Source of the DNA: Bradyrhizobium iriomotense
GTDB taxonomy: Bacteria; Pseudomonadota; Alphaproteobacteria; Rhizobiales; Xanthobacteraceae
Direction: 5' to 3'
Assembly (NCBI RefSeq): GCF_018130765.1
Contig: NZ_JAFCJZ010000003.1
Location: 248,001-312,000 of the forward strand
DNA: 64,000 bases
Under the pieces are notes generated by a model. The model did no database searches and was not told the DNA's origin. It was given only the letters and a program-made list of their open reading frames with translations. Below are positions 27,740 through 37,399 of the stretch, piece after piece. The position numbers and the translations under genes are program-made. The first letter of the stretch is position 1; every line of letters starts with the position of its first letter.

Positions 27740-29668
27740 ATGACAAGCGACGTAGCAGTTCCCGCCCCGGAAACGGCGGCGGCCAATGGGCATGGCGAGG
27801 CCCACACCACCGCCGGGTTCGGCGCGCTGACGCTCGGCAGCATCGGCGTCGTCTATGGCGATATCGGCACCAGCCCGCTCTACGCGTTCCGCGAGGCGGT
27901 GATGGCAGCCTCGGGGGCCGAAGGCGCGCCCACGCCGGCAGCCGTTCTCGGCGTCGTCTCCCTGATCCTGTGGGCGCTCATCGTGGTGGTGACGCTCAAA
28001 TACGTCGTGATCCTGCTCCGCGCCGACAATAACGGCGAGGGCGGCACGCTGGCGCTGATGGCGCTGGCCCAGCGCGCGGTCGGAACCGGCGGGGCGACCA
28101 TCGTCCTGCTCGGGATCATTTCCGGCGCGCTGTTCTACGGCGATGCCGTGATCACGCCGGCGCTCTCGGTGCTGTCGGCGATCGAAGGCATGAAGGACGT
28201 CACGCTGACGTTCGAGCCATACATCGTCCCGCTGACCGTGGTGATCCTGGTCTGCCTGTTCGCGGTGCAGTCACGCGGCACGGCGCGCGTTGCGGCCTTC
28301 TTCGGTCCGATCATGTGCGTCTGGTTCGCGGTCCTCGCGGTGGCGGCGATCCACCCCATTATCGAGCAGCCGCAGATCCTGTTCGCGCTGAACCCGCTCT
28401 ACGCCGTGTCCTTCATGCTCCACCACGGCATCATCGGCTTCGTGACGCTGGGCGCGGTGTTCCTGGCCGTGACCGGCGCCGAGGCGCTCTATGCCGACCT
28501 CGGCCATTTCGGCAAGCGGCCGATCCAGACCGCCTGGCTGTTCATCGTGCTGCCGTCGCTGGCGCTGAACTATCTGGGGCAGGGCGCTCTCGTGCTCGGC
28601 GATCCCGGCGCGATCGTCAGCCCGTTCTTCCAGCTCTTCCCGCAAGGCATTTTCCGCGGCAGCATGGTCGTGCTGGCCACCATGGCGACCGTGATCGCGA
28701 GCCAGGCCGTCATCACCGGCGCCTATTCGCTGACGCGCCAGGCGATCCAGCTCGGGCTGCTGCCGCGCTTTGAAATTCGCCATACGTCTGAAGCCCATTC
28801 CGGCCAGATCTTCATCCCGCGCATCAACCAGCTGCTGCTGGTCGCGGTGGTTCTGCTCGTGCTGCTGTTCCGCTCCTCCAGTGCGCTGGCGTCCGCCTAC
28901 GGCATCTCCGTTACCGGGACCATGGTGGTCACGGCGATGATGGGCTTTGTGGTGGTCTGGAAGGTGTGGCGGTGGTCGCCGATCGCCGCTGGTGCGCTGA
29001 TCGCGCCGTTCCTGTTCCTCGACCTGACCTTCCTCGCCGCGAACCTGCTCAAGGTGTTCGAGGGCGGCTGGGTGCCGCTGGCGCTCGGCGCGGTCATGAT
29101 CATCCTGATGTACACGTGGCGGCGCGGCAGCCGGCTGCTGTTCGAGAAGTCGCGCAAGCTCGAGTTCCCGCTCGCCGACCTCGTGGCGATGCTGGAGAAG
29201 CGGCCGCCGCAGCGGGTGCCCGGAACCGCCGTGTTCCTGACCTCGGACCCGCTCAGCGCGCCGACCGCGCTGATGCATAGTCTGAAACACTACAAAGTGC
29301 TGCACGAGAAGAACGTCATTCTCACGATCGAGACCGCGCAGACCCCGCGGATCGATCCGGCCGAGCGTGTCCGGCTGGAGCAGATCTCGCCGACCTTCTC
29401 CAAGGTGACGCTGAAATTCGGCTTCATGGAATCGCCGAACGTGCCGAAGGCCCTCGCCATCGCCCGCAAGCTCGGCTGGCAGTTCGACATCATGTCGACC
29501 TCGTTCTTCCTGTCGCGCCGGGCGCTGAAGCCCGCCGCCCATTCCGGCATGCCGCGCTGGCAGGACCGGCTGTTCATCTCGCTCAGCCGCTCCGCCAACG
29601 ACGCCACCGACTATTTCCAGATCCCCTCTGGGCGCGTGGTCGAGGTCGGCACCCAGGTGACGATCTAG
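27740..29668 (+). CDS. kup: Low-affinity K+ uptake protein Kup (second of a tandem pair)
   Basis: 642 residues, the same layout as the preceding gene: [36 protein letters not shown], and an almost identical C-terminus ([19 protein letters not shown]). The copies differ along their whole length, so this is an old duplication and not a recent one. The start [19 protein letters not shown] adds about ten residues compared with its neighbour. Confidence 0.95.
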   Translation: MTSDVAVPAPETAAANGHGEAHTTAGFGALTLGSIGVVYGDIGTSPLYAFREAVMAASGAEGAPTPAAVLGVVSLILWALIVVVTLKYVVILLRADNNGEGGTLALMALAQRAVGTGGATIVLLGIISGALFYGDAVITPALSVLSAIEGMKDVTLTFEPYIVPLTVVILVCLFAVQSRGTARVAAFFGPIMCVWFAVLAVAAIHPIIEQPQILFALNPLYAVSFMLHHGIIGFVTLGAVFLAVTGAEALYADLGHFGKRPIQTAWLFIVLPSLALNYLGQGALVLGDPGAIVSPFFQLFPQGIFRGSMVVLATMATVIASQAVITGAYSLTRQAIQLGLLPRFEIRHTSEAHSGQIFIPRINQLLLVAVVLLVLLFRSSSALASAYGISVTGTMVVTAMMGFVVVWKVWRWSPIAAGALIAPFLFLDLTFLAANLLKVFEGGWVPLALGAVMIILMYTWRRGSRLLFEKSRKLEFPLADLVAMLEKRPPQRVPGTAVFLTSDPLSAPTALMHSLKHYKVLHEKNVILTIETAQTPRIDPAERVRLEQISPTFSKVTLKFGFMESPNVPKALAIARKLGWQFDIMSTSFFLSRRALKPAAHSGMPRWQDRLFISLSRSANDATDYFQIPSGRVVEVGTQVTI

Positions 29669-29827
29669 GGCAGGGGATTCAAAGCGGACTTCAAGTCGCT
29701 GCGATTTAGCTTTAACTTGCGCCGCGCGGCTCAAGCCTTTGTGGCGCTTGATTTTCGTTTCCCGAGAGGCGAGGTTGCCCCGCACCGGGATCGCCCCGGC
29801 TTGCAGCCCGCGACGTTGGAGGATGAA

Positions 29828-30154
29828 GTGGCAAACCAGGTACAGGATCTGACCCCGGACGAGGTCTCCAAGGGTGTCGCGGAAGGGCGCTATCTGCTCG
29901 TCGACGTCCGTGAGCCGAACGAGGTCGAGGCCGAGGCCTACCCCTACGGCGTCGTGGTTCCGCTCTCGACCTTCGATCCGAAGGCGATCCCAGATCCGCA
30001 AGGAAAGCAGGTCGTGTTTGCCTGCCGCTCGGGCAAGCGCTCGGTGACGGCCTCGCTGGCGGCGCAGGCAGCGGGCCTTCCCTACGACAAGCATCTGGCC
30101 GGCGGCATGCTCGGCTGGAAGGCGGCGGGTCTTCCCAGCAAGGTCGGTGGCTGA
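29828..30154 (+). CDS. Rhodanese-like sulfurtransferase (single domain)
   Basis: 108 residues from GTG 29828, which has TTGGAGG 6 bases upstream. A single rhodanese domain with the active-site loop CRSGKRS (Cys66) and LLVDVREPNEVEAE near the N-terminus. Single-domain rhodaneses carry persulfide sulfur in sulfur trafficking. The open frame extends upstream, but that part has no plausible start. It precedes the aminotransferase by 9 bases. Confidence 0.88.
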   Translation: MANQVQDLTPDEVSKGVAEGRYLLVDVREPNEVEAEAYPYGVVVPLSTFDPKAIPDPQGKQVVFACRSGKRSVTASLAAQAAGLPYDKHLAGGMLGWKAAGLPSKVGG

Positions 30155-30163
30155 TCGGCCCCA

Positions 30164-31354
30164 ATGCCTAACAAGATGTCCAAGAGCTCGTCCCTGAACA
30201 AGGTCTTCGCCGACCTTCCCGTCACCATCTTCGAGGCGATGTCGCAGGCCGCGCGCGACAACAACGCCATCAATCTCGGCCAGGGCTTCCCTGACGATCC
30301 CGGCCCTGAGGACATCCGCCGCGCCGCGGCCGAGGCCTCGCTGAACGGCTACAACCAGTACCCCTCGATGATGGGCCTGCCGGAGCTGCGCCAGGCGATC
30401 GCGACCCATTACGGCCACTGGCACGGTCTCAAGCTCGATCCGATAAGCGAGGTGATGGTCACCTCCGGCGGCACCGAGGCGCTGACCTCGGCGATCCTCG
30501 CCGTGGTCCAGCCCGGCGACGAGGTGGTCTGCTTCCAGCCGGTCTATGATTCCTATTTGCCGATCATCCGCCAGGCCGGCGGCATTCCGCGCCTCGTCCG
30601 GCTCGAGCCGCCGCACTGGCGGTTGAATGAGGACATGCTGAAAAGCGTCTTCAATTCAAAGACCAAGGCGGTGCTCTTCAACAATCCCCTGAATCCGTCC
30701 GCGGTGGTCTATCCGCGCGAGGACCTCGAGCTTCTGGCGCGCTACTGCCAGGAGTTCGACGTCATCGCGATCTGCGACGAGGTCTGGGAGCACGTCACCT
30801 TCGACGAGCACAAGCACATCCCGCTGATCACCATCCCGGGCATGCGCGAGCGCACCATCAAGGTCGGCTCGGCCGGCAAGATCTTCTCGCTGACCGGCTG
30901 GAAGATCGGCTTCGTCTGCGCCGCGCCACAGCTGCTGCGCGTCGCCGCCAAGGTGCACCAGTTCCTGACCTTCACCACCGCGCCGAACCTGCAGGCCGCC
31001 GTCGCCTATGGCCTCGGCAAGTCCGACGACTACTTCCTGTCGATGCGCAAGGATCTGACGCGGAGCAGGGACCGCCTGACCAAGGGACTGGAGAGCCTCG
31101 GCTTCCCCGTGCTGAAGTCGCAAGGCACCTACTTCCTCACCGTCGACCTGTCGCCGCTCGGGCTGAATGAGAGCGACACCGAGTTCTGCTGGCGCATCGT
31201 GAAGGATTACAAGGTCGCGGCGATCCCGGTCTCGGCGTTCTACGAGCAGGACCCGGTGACCTCGGTGGTGCGCTTCTGCTTTGCCAAGAAGGACCAGACG
31301 CTCGACACCGCGCTGGAGCGGTTGTCGGACGCGGTGCGCGGGCGCAAGAGGTAG
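30164..31354 (+). CDS. Pyridoxal-phosphate aminotransferase, class I/II
   Basis: 396 residues, fold type I. The PLP lysine is Lys239 in SAGKIFSLTGWKIGF. INLGQGFPDD near residue 40 and NNPLNPSAVVYPREDLE are typical of the kynurenine/glutamine transaminase and methionine aminotransferase group. The likely donor is an aromatic or sulfur amino acid, but that is not settled by sequence. Confidence 0.92.
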   Translation: MPNKMSKSSSLNKVFADLPVTIFEAMSQAARDNNAINLGQGFPDDPGPEDIRRAAAEASLNGYNQYPSMMGLPELRQAIATHYGHWHGLKLDPISEVMVTSGGTEALTSAILAVVQPGDEVVCFQPVYDSYLPIIRQAGGIPRLVRLEPPHWRLNEDMLKSVFNSKTKAVLFNNPLNPSAVVYPREDLELLARYCQEFDVIAICDEVWEHVTFDEHKHIPLITIPGMRERTIKVGSAGKIFSLTGWKIGFVCAAPQLLRVAAKVHQFLTFTTAPNLQAAVAYGLGKSDDYFLSMRKDLTRSRDRLTKGLESLGFPVLKSQGTYFLTVDLSPLGLNESDTEFCWRIVKDYKVAAIPVSAFYEQDPVTSVVRFCFAKKDQTLDTALERLSDAVRGRKR

Positions 31355-31361
31355 ATTTGAG

Positions 31362-32474
31362 ATGACGAACGTCAGCCGCTCGGGGTTTCGCCTTGGTCTC
31401 ACCATCGCCGCCGCGCTGACGTTGCTTTCGCCTCCCGCCGGGGCGGAGGAGCGCGTCGTCAACTTCTACAACTGGTCCAACTACATGGCGCCGGATGTCC
31501 TTGAGAACTTCACCAAGGAGACCGGCATCAAGGTGGTCTACGACACCTTCGACGCCAACGAGACGCTGGAGACGCGCCTGATGGCCGGCAAGTCCGGCTA
31601 TGACGTCGTGGTGCCCACGGCCTATTTCCTGCAGCGTCAGATCAAGGCCAACATTTTCCAGAAGCTCGACAAGTCGAAGCTGCCGAACCTCGCCAACGCC
31701 TGGCCCGTGGTGACGCAGCGCCTTGCCACCTACGACCCCGGCAACGTCTACGCCGCCAACTACATGTGGGGCACGACGGGCATCGGCTACAACGTCGCCA
31801 AGGTGAAGCAGATCCTCGGGCTAGATGCCAAGATCGACAGCTGGGACATCGTCTTCAAGCCGGAGAACTTGGCAAAGTTCAAAGACTGCGGCGTGCACAT
31901 GCTCGACTCCGCCGACGACATCTTTCCGGCGGCGCTGAGCTGGCTCGGGCTCGATCCGAACTCGACCAAGCAGGCCGACCTCGAGAAGGCCGCCGACGCC
32001 GTCGCAAAAGTTCGCCCGTCCGTGCGAAAATTTCACTCCTCCGAATATCTGAGCGCGCTTGCCACCGGCGAGATCTGCTTCGTGGTCGGCTGGTCCGGCG
32101 ACATCATGCAGGCGCGCGCCCGCGCGGCGGAAGCCAAGAGCGGCGTGGAGATCGGCTACACCATCCCGAAGGAGGGCGCGCAGATGTTCTTCGACAATCT
32201 TGCGATCCCCGCGGATGCCAAGAACGTCAAGGAAGCCTACGAGCTGATCAACTATCTCTACCGCCCGGATGTCGCCGCCAAGAACTCGGACTTTTTGTCC
32301 TACGCCAACGGCAACCTCGCCAGCCAGAAGCTGGTCGATCCGAAAATCCTAGGCGACAAGAACATCTATCCGGACGAGGCGACGCTCGCAAAGCTGTTCG
32401 TCATCACGGCGCGCGAGCCGGCGACCCAGCGCATCATCAACCGGCTCTGGACCAAGGTGAAGACGGGGCGCTGA
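31362..32474 (+). CDS. potF: Putrescine/polyamine-type periplasmic binding protein
   Basis: 370 residues with a signal peptide (about 1-28, ending PPAGAE). The mature protein resembles PotF/PotD (VVNFYNWSNYMAPDVLENF, GTTGIGYNVAKV). It would be the ligand-binding part of a polyamine ABC importer, but no permease or ATPase genes are beside it. It lies 7 bases after the aminotransferase and is probably cotranscribed with it. Confidence 0.88.
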   Translation: MTNVSRSGFRLGLTIAAALTLLSPPAGAEERVVNFYNWSNYMAPDVLENFTKETGIKVVYDTFDANETLETRLMAGKSGYDVVVPTAYFLQRQIKANIFQKLDKSKLPNLANAWPVVTQRLATYDPGNVYAANYMWGTTGIGYNVAKVKQILGLDAKIDSWDIVFKPENLAKFKDCGVHMLDSADDIFPAALSWLGLDPNSTKQADLEKAADAVAKVRPSVRKFHSSEYLSALATGEICFVVGWSGDIMQARARAAEAKSGVEIGYTIPKEGAQMFFDNLAIPADAKNVKEAYELINYLYRPDVAAKNSDFLSYANGNLASQKLVDPKILGDKNIYPDEATLAKLFVITAREPATQRIINRLWTKVKTGR

Positions 32475-32606
32475 GGGGTGCATCCGTATTTTCGAGCTGA
32501 GCGACTTGTCCGCCGAAGCGTTGGCGAAGGCGGGAGCAAACCAGAATCTCTCCGTGGGCGCGCTCCGGATTGCTGCGGCGCCTCGCGTCTGGCAATGACG
32601 CCGTAG

Positions 32607-33539
32607 CTACCGCCACCTTCTGTGCAGCCACAGCCACTGCTCGGGATGCTCGCGCACCCAGCTCTCCACTACGCTGGTGATCGCCTGCGTCGTGCCCTGG
32701 ATGTCGATCTTGCCGTCGGCATCGCGCACAGACGGGACTTCCTCGGTGATCTCGGCCGTGAAGCGGCCGCCGGGCAGGCGGATGATGCGGACCCCGTGGA
32801 TCGGGCATTCGACCTGGCGCAAGAGGCGCGCCAGCATCGGGTTGGCGCGGGTCTTGCGGCCGAAGAAGGTGACCTCGACGCCGCCGGTCAGATACTGGTC
32901 GATCAGCATCGCGACGTGCTTGCCGTCCTTCAGCGCCTGCGCGAGCCGCAGCGGCGCGTCGCGGCCTGCCGGGATCAGCGTGCCCATGTTGACCTGGCGC
33001 ATCTCCTGGATGATGCGGTCGGCGGAGGCGATGTTGGGACGGCGATAGAGGATCGCGGCGTCCAGCCCATGCGCGACGGCGGCGAGCGCCGGCAATTCCC
33101 AGTTGGCGAGATGCGCGGCGAAGATCAGCGCCGGCTTGCCGTCGTCGCGGATCTGGTCGAACAGCTCGATGCTGCGCGCCGGGAGTTCGATCCGGCTCTT
33201 TTCCGGATGGTCGCGGTCGTAGTCCCAGACGTGGTCGATATGGGCGAATTCGGCGCCGACGCGGCCGAGATTGTCCCAGACGCCCATCAGGATGTTTTCG
33301 ATCTCCTCCGGCGACTTCTCGGGAAAGGCCGCACTGAGGTTGGCGCGGCCGATGCGGTGCTCGCGCAGGCGCGGCCCGATCATCTTCACGGCGCGCGCGA
33401 AAAAGTCCGAGGTCTTGACCGGATCGAAATAGCGCGTGGTGCGCAGCATGCCGACCGTGGCGGCGCCGATCAGGCTGCCGCCGATCGATTTGGCAGCCTG
33501 CCGCGCGCGGGCCTTCGTGCTCGCAGTCAGCAGCGCCAT
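32607..33539 (-). CDS. lpxXL: Lipid A very-long-chain acyltransferase LpxXL
   Basis: 310 residues of the LpxL/HtrB acyltransferase family with the catalytic HX4E motif HLANWE (143-148). Linkage to acpXL, fabZXL and the two fabF genes shows it transfers the 27-hydroxyoctacosanoyl-type chain carried on AcpXL to lipid A, at the inner membrane. It is the last gene of the cluster, 8 bases after fabF1XL. Confidence 0.93.
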   Translation of the reverse strand: MALLTASTKARARQAAKSIGGSLIGAATVGMLRTTRYFDPVKTSDFFARAVKMIGPRLREHRIGRANLSAAFPEKSPEEIENILMGVWDNLGRVGAEFAHIDHVWDYDRDHPEKSRIELPARSIELFDQIRDDGKPALIFAAHLANWELPALAAVAHGLDAAILYRRPNIASADRIIQEMRQVNMGTLIPAGRDAPLRLAQALKDGKHVAMLIDQYLTGGVEVTFFGRKTRANPMLARLLRQVECPIHGVRIIRLPGGRFTAEITEEVPSVRDADGKIDIQGTTQAITSVVESWVREHPEQWLWLHRRWR

Positions 33540-33547
33540 GCGTCCGG

Positions 33548-34825
33548 TCAGGCCGGTTCGCGGGTCAGGATCAACGAGGCGTTCTGGCCGCCGAAGCCGA
33601 ACGAGTTCGACATCACCGCGGTCACGCGGGCATCGCGCGCCTTGTTGCCGACGACGTTGAACAGGATCGTGGGATCCGGGGTCTCGTAGTTGATCGTCGG
33701 CGGGATGCGCTGGTGCTCGAGCGTGAGCAGCGAGAAGATCGCTTCCACTGCGCCCGCCGCCGAGATGGTGTGGCCGACCATCGACTTGTTGGAAGTGACC
33801 GGAATCTTCTGCGCGAGCTCGCCGAACACGGCCGATGTCGTGTTGAACTCCATCTTGTCGTTCTCGGGCGTCGCGGTGCCGTGCGCGTTGATGTGGTCGA
33901 TCTGGTCCGGTGTCATGCCGGCATCGGCCAGCGTCTTGTTCATGCAGCCGATGATCGGTTTTCCATCAGGCGAAGAGCGGGTGCGATGGAAGGAATCGGT
34001 GAGCTCGCCGCAGCCGGCGATCACGCCGAGGATTTTTGCGCCGCGCGCGGTGGCGGCTTCATAGCTTTCCAGCACGAGCGCGCCGGCGCCCTCGGCCATG
34101 ACGAAGCCGTCGCGATTCTTGGAGAAGGGGCGGGACGCCGCCTGCGGCGGATCGTTCTGGGTCGACAGCGCCGAGAGCAGCGAGAAGCGCACCAGCGCTT
34201 CCGGATTCACCGTGCCGTCGGTCGCAACGCACAGCGCCGCATCGGTCTCGCCGCGGCGGATCGCCTCGACGCCGAGCTGGATCGAGGTCGCGCCCGAGGC
34301 GCAGGCCGTCGACAGCGAGATCGGCGAGCCCTTGGTGCCGAAGGTCTCGGCGAGGTGGGCTGCGACCGAGCCGAACATGAAGCGGTGATGATAGGCGGTG
34401 TACTTGCCGCCGCCGGAGATGCGCAGCAGATCGTCATAGTTGAAGTCCTGCGCGCCGACGGCGCGGCCGAGCTCACGGCGCTGCGGCCATTCGACCTCGA
34501 CCGGCGCGACAGCCAGGAAGAGGGGACCCGGGAAGTCGGCCTTGGCGCCGATGCCGGCCTGCTCGAGCGCTTCCTGCGTCACGATCTCGGCCATCCGCTC
34601 GGAGAGGCCCGTGGAGGAAAACGGATCGACGCTGACGAAATCGACGGTGCCGGCCATCGTGGTCTTGAGACCCTCGACCGGAAAGCGCGTGATGGTGCGG
34701 ATGCCGGATTCGCCGGCGACGAGCTTGGCCCAATTGTCGTCCTTGCCGGCGCCGAGCGAGGTCATGATGCCCATGCCGGTGACGACGACGACGGGGCGCC
34801 CGAATTTGTCGCGTGGTGCAGTCAT
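33548..34825 (-). CDS. fabF1XL: Beta-ketoacyl-ACP synthase FabF1XL (very-long-chain elongation)
   Basis: 425 residues, a full KAS II-type condensing enzyme. The catalytic triad is intact: Cys175 (STACASGA), His315 (INAHGTATP) and His352 (MVGHTISA), with Lys347. It should elongate the AcpXL-bound acyl chain. GGGGGAC precedes the ATG at 34825. In other rhizobia an alcohol dehydrogenase gene usually follows; here lpxXL follows directly. Confidence 0.94.
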   Translation of the reverse strand: MTAPRDKFGRPVVVVTGMGIMTSLGAGKDDNWAKLVAGESGIRTITRFPVEGLKTTMAGTVDFVSVDPFSSTGLSERMAEIVTQEALEQAGIGAKADFPGPLFLAVAPVEVEWPQRRELGRAVGAQDFNYDDLLRISGGGKYTAYHHRFMFGSVAAHLAETFGTKGSPISLSTACASGATSIQLGVEAIRRGETDAALCVATDGTVNPEALVRFSLLSALSTQNDPPQAASRPFSKNRDGFVMAEGAGALVLESYEAATARGAKILGVIAGCGELTDSFHRTRSSPDGKPIIGCMNKTLADAGMTPDQIDHINAHGTATPENDKMEFNTTSAVFGELAQKIPVTSNKSMVGHTISAAGAVEAIFSLLTLEHQRIPPTINYETPDPTILFNVVGNKARDARVTAVMSNSFGFGGQNASLILTREPA

Positions 34826-34841
34826 GTGTCCCCCGATCAAG

Positions 34842-34866
34842 CTAGAGCATCATCCGGCCAAAGCGC
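34842..34866. repeat. Degenerate copy of the CTAG-edged repeat
   Basis: CTAGAGCATCATCCGG then CCAAAGCG resembles the left half of the repeat at 42537-42587 (CTAGAGCATGATCCGG in the complementary direction). The right arm is not recognisable. It lies in the 49-base gap between fabF1XL and fabF2XL. Confidence 0.5.
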
Positions 34867-34874
34867 GAGGCGCT

Positions 34875-36080
34875 TCAGCCGACCGCCTCGACCAGCGCCA
34901 TGCCTTCGCCGCGCCAGTGTCCGGCCCCCACCACGACAATCTGGGTGGGCGCCCCCTGCATTTCAATCTCGGTTCCGGTCGAATCGTTCGGCGGAAACAG
35001 CGCGCCGCGCGAGATCGACAGCGCCGCGAGCGCGATACCGAGCGGGAATTGCGTTTCCATGGTGTGACCGAACATCGTGCCGGTCGAGCGCACCGGGAAG
35101 TCGGCATGGCCCTTCAGGAAGCCGCGCTCTTCCGAGGTTGCGGGCTCCGCGCCGGTCGCCCCCGTGATGATCGCGCCCTTGCCCTCGCGCTTCGGCAGCT
35201 TGGCCCAGAGCTTTTCCAGCGTCGCGGTCATGTCGCCGGGCTGCCTGCGGCGGGCGAGATCGGCAACGACGCTCGACAGCTTTGCATAGGGCTTTGCGCC
35301 ACGCGCCTCTGCATGCGCGCGAGACTCCAGCACCAGGAACGCACCGGCCGAGCCGAGCGCGAAGCCGGCATGGTCCTTGCGCGCCCATACTGGCGCAAAC
35401 TTGTCCTTGAGGTTGAAGTCGCCGAATTCGTAGAGGACGAGCAAGTCCTTGCGCTCGCCATTATGCGAGCCGCCGACGAGGGCAATGTCGCTTTCGCCCG
35501 AGGCGATGCGCGCAAGCGCGATGCGGGCGGCATCGGCGCCGGCGACTTCTTCGCCCATGAAGGTGCGCGAGGTGCCGCCGAGGCCGTGCACGATGGCGAT
35601 GTTGCCGGCGAGCAGGTTGGAGAGCTGGGCCAGGAACAGCGTCGGCCTGAGATCGCTCATCAGGCGTTCGTTGAGGAAGCCGGGCGCGTTGGCGCCCTTG
35701 GCTTCGGCCGTGAGCACGCCGGTGTCGACGTTGAGGTCGCGCTCGCCGCCGCCGGCGGCGACCACCATGTCGATCTTCGACAGGATGTCCTTGTTGCCCT
35801 TGATCCCGGCGGAGTCGAGCGCAAGGCCGGCCGCATAGGTGCCGATGCGCTGCCAGGCTTCCATCTGGCGCTGGTCGCCCTTCTTCGGAATCTGGCTGTC
35901 GAAGGAGACGGGCATCAGGGGATGCACGATGTAGGGCGCAAAGCCCTTCTCATCGACATTGATGCGCTTCTCCTGAAGCGCGGCCCAGTTGGCGTCCAGC
36001 CCCTCGCCGAGCGAGGTGGCAAGCCCAATGCCGGTGATCCAGACTTCCGTCTGGCCGGGCTTCGAAGCGATGTCAGTCAT
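34875..36080 (-). CDS. fabF2XL: KAS-fold protein FabF2XL lacking the catalytic cysteine
   Basis: 401 residues with the ketosynthase fold, yet the catalytic residues are replaced. Aligned on the shared GESDIAL/GETDAAL segment, the active-site Cys falls at Glu178 (GEEVAGADA). The first His motif is IITGATGAEPAT and the Lys is missing, while the second His is kept (FGHTMETQ, His339). This is the pattern of chain length factors in type II polyketide synthases. The product probably acts as a non-catalytic partner of FabF1XL. Its start overlaps the fabZXL stop (ATGA). Confidence 0.88.
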   Translation of the reverse strand: MTDIASKPGQTEVWITGIGLATSLGEGLDANWAALQEKRINVDEKGFAPYIVHPLMPVSFDSQIPKKGDQRQMEAWQRIGTYAAGLALDSAGIKGNKDILSKIDMVVAAGGGERDLNVDTGVLTAEAKGANAPGFLNERLMSDLRPTLFLAQLSNLLAGNIAIVHGLGGTSRTFMGEEVAGADAARIALARIASGESDIALVGGSHNGERKDLLVLYEFGDFNLKDKFAPVWARKDHAGFALGSAGAFLVLESRAHAEARGAKPYAKLSSVVADLARRRQPGDMTATLEKLWAKLPKREGKGAIITGATGAEPATSEERGFLKGHADFPVRSTGTMFGHTMETQFPLGIALAALSISRGALFPPNDSTGTEIEMQGAPTQIVVVGAGHWRGEGMALVEAVG

Positions 36081-36547
36081 GGCGATATGGCCTGTTGCGG
36101 AAAGCCGACGCGTTTTGCGACCGCGTCCATGTATCCGCGCATATCCGAATTGGGGAAGGGGATCAGCGTGAAGGTGAGCGTCGAATTCGCGCGCAGCTTG
36201 CCGTCGACCCTGATCTTGGCCTCGGTCATGGCATAGCCCGAGCCCTCATGGGCCACGCTCGCCTCGAGGGTCATCAGGTCGCCCGGAAACACCGAGCCGC
36301 GCACCTTGGCTTCCTTCACGGCGGCGAGAATCGGCATGCGCTCGAACTTCAAGACGCCCAGCAGGAGAAAGCCCGAGGCCTGTGCCATCGATTCGATAAG
36401 GAGCACGCCGGGCATCAGGGGATAGCCCGGAAAATGCCCCTCGAAGACGGTGCTCTCCTTCGGGACCTGGGCTTCGACGACAATCTTCTTCTCGTCGACG
36501 TTGAGGTCGACGATCCGATCGATCATGTGGAAGTATTCGAGTTGCAT
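36077..36547 (-). CDS. fabZXL: 3-hydroxyacyl-ACP dehydratase FabZXL
   Basis: 156 residues, hot-dog fold. Catalytic His38 (FEGHFPGYPLMPGVLLIES) and Glu52 are present. The ATG at 36547 (MQLEYFHMID) is preferred over a longer frame, and GGGCGG lies 4 to 9 bases upstream. It dehydrates 3-hydroxyacyl-AcpXL during very-long-chain synthesis. The stop overlaps the fabF2XL start. Confidence 0.92.
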   Translation of the reverse strand: MQLEYFHMIDRIVDLNVDEKKIVVEAQVPKESTVFEGHFPGYPLMPGVLLIESMAQASGFLLLGVLKFERMPILAAVKEAKVRGSVFPGDLMTLEASVAHEGSGYAMTEAKIRVDGKLRANSTLTFTLIPFPNSDMRGYMDAVAKRVGFPQQAISP

Positions 36548-36557
36548 GACCGCCCGA

Positions 36558-36845
36558 TTAGGCGCTTGCGCCCTTGGCGGCAACCAGTTCGTCGATGCGC
36601 GCGCACAGGTTCTTCAGCACGAAATATTGTTCGGTGGTCGCCTTGCCGTCGTTGACCTCCTGGGTCCACTTTTCCAGCGGCAGCTTGATGCCGAACTGCT
36701 TGTCGATCGCGAAGGCGATATCGAGGAAATCGAGGCTGTCGATGCCGAGGTCATCGATGGCATGGCTATCCGGCGTGATCGTGTCGCGCGGGATGTCGCA
36801 GGTTTCAGCGATGATCGTGGCGACCTGATCGAATGTGGAAGACAT
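36558..36845 (-). CDS. acpXL: Acyl carrier protein AcpXL
   Basis: 95 residues, longer than ordinary AcpP. Phosphopantetheine is attached to Ser37 in GIDSLDFLD. It carries the growing very-long-chain fatty acid for lipid A. It is the first gene of the cluster. GTG at 36848 directly precedes the chosen ATG (MSSTFDQ) and could also be used. Confidence 0.94.
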   Translation of the reverse strand: MSSTFDQVATIIAETCDIPRDTITPDSHAIDDLGIDSLDFLDIAFAIDKQFGIKLPLEKWTQEVNDGKATTEQYFVLKNLCARIDELVAAKGASA

Positions 36846-37057
36846 CACTAAGCCTTTGATATATTGCGGATATTTGTCAGATTTTCCAGAGTGGCGCGAT
36901 GGGAGGGCATCGCGCCCCTGATGACGCCCTCAAACCCCCCTCTGGCCGGGTCGAGAGCCCGTATATCGGAGCGCCGCCCTGAGTTCAATGGAGCCGGGAG
37001 GACCTAGGAACAGGCTGGGGACGCCGCCGGCAGAGCCTTGCGGCCGGAGGCGGGGGC

Positions 37058-37399
37058 CTAGATGTGGGGCGTCGTGATCTTGGCGCAGTCGCGGCGGCCC
37101 ATCAGCACGCAATCCTGGGTCCGGCGCAGGTCGGCGATGCTCACCGCGAGCCAGATCCCGATTGCAGTCAGCGCGATGGTGAAGGCGAGCGCGGCGATGT
37201 TGGCAAGCATGCGGTGGCGGAAATCGTCCGGCTTGGCGCGGGGCTGCTCGTAGCGCGACAGGTCGAGCGGCTCGGGCGTGACGCGCAGCGGCTGCACGGT
37301 GCCGTTGCCCCGGTGGACCGGCGGGGTGGGCGCAGTGCGCGGCCTGAACTGGAGCACCCGGTGCTCGTCATCCGAGCTTATGGGCCGCTGGGTTTTCAT
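37058..37399 (-). CDS. Single-span membrane protein of unknown function
   Basis: 113 residues. The N-terminal 60 are polar and Pro/Arg-rich (HRVLQFRPRTAPTPPVHRGN), one membrane helix follows (about 66-90, IAALAFTIALTAIGIWLAVSI), then a short tail with two cysteines (TQDCVLMGRRDCAKI). No domain is recognised. It lies about 210 bases upstream of acpXL in the same direction. Confidence 0.75.
   Translation of the reverse strand: MKTQRPISSDDEHRVLQFRPRTAPTPPVHRGNGTVQPLRVTPEPLDLSRYEQPRAKPDDFRHRMLANIAALAFTIALTAIGIWLAVSIADLRRTQDCVLMGRRDCAKITTPHI

Noticed and set aside
28271..30616. A 781-codon open frame on the minus strand
   Set aside because: Antisense to the second kup, the rhodanese and the start of the aminotransferase; composition is that of a shadow frame.
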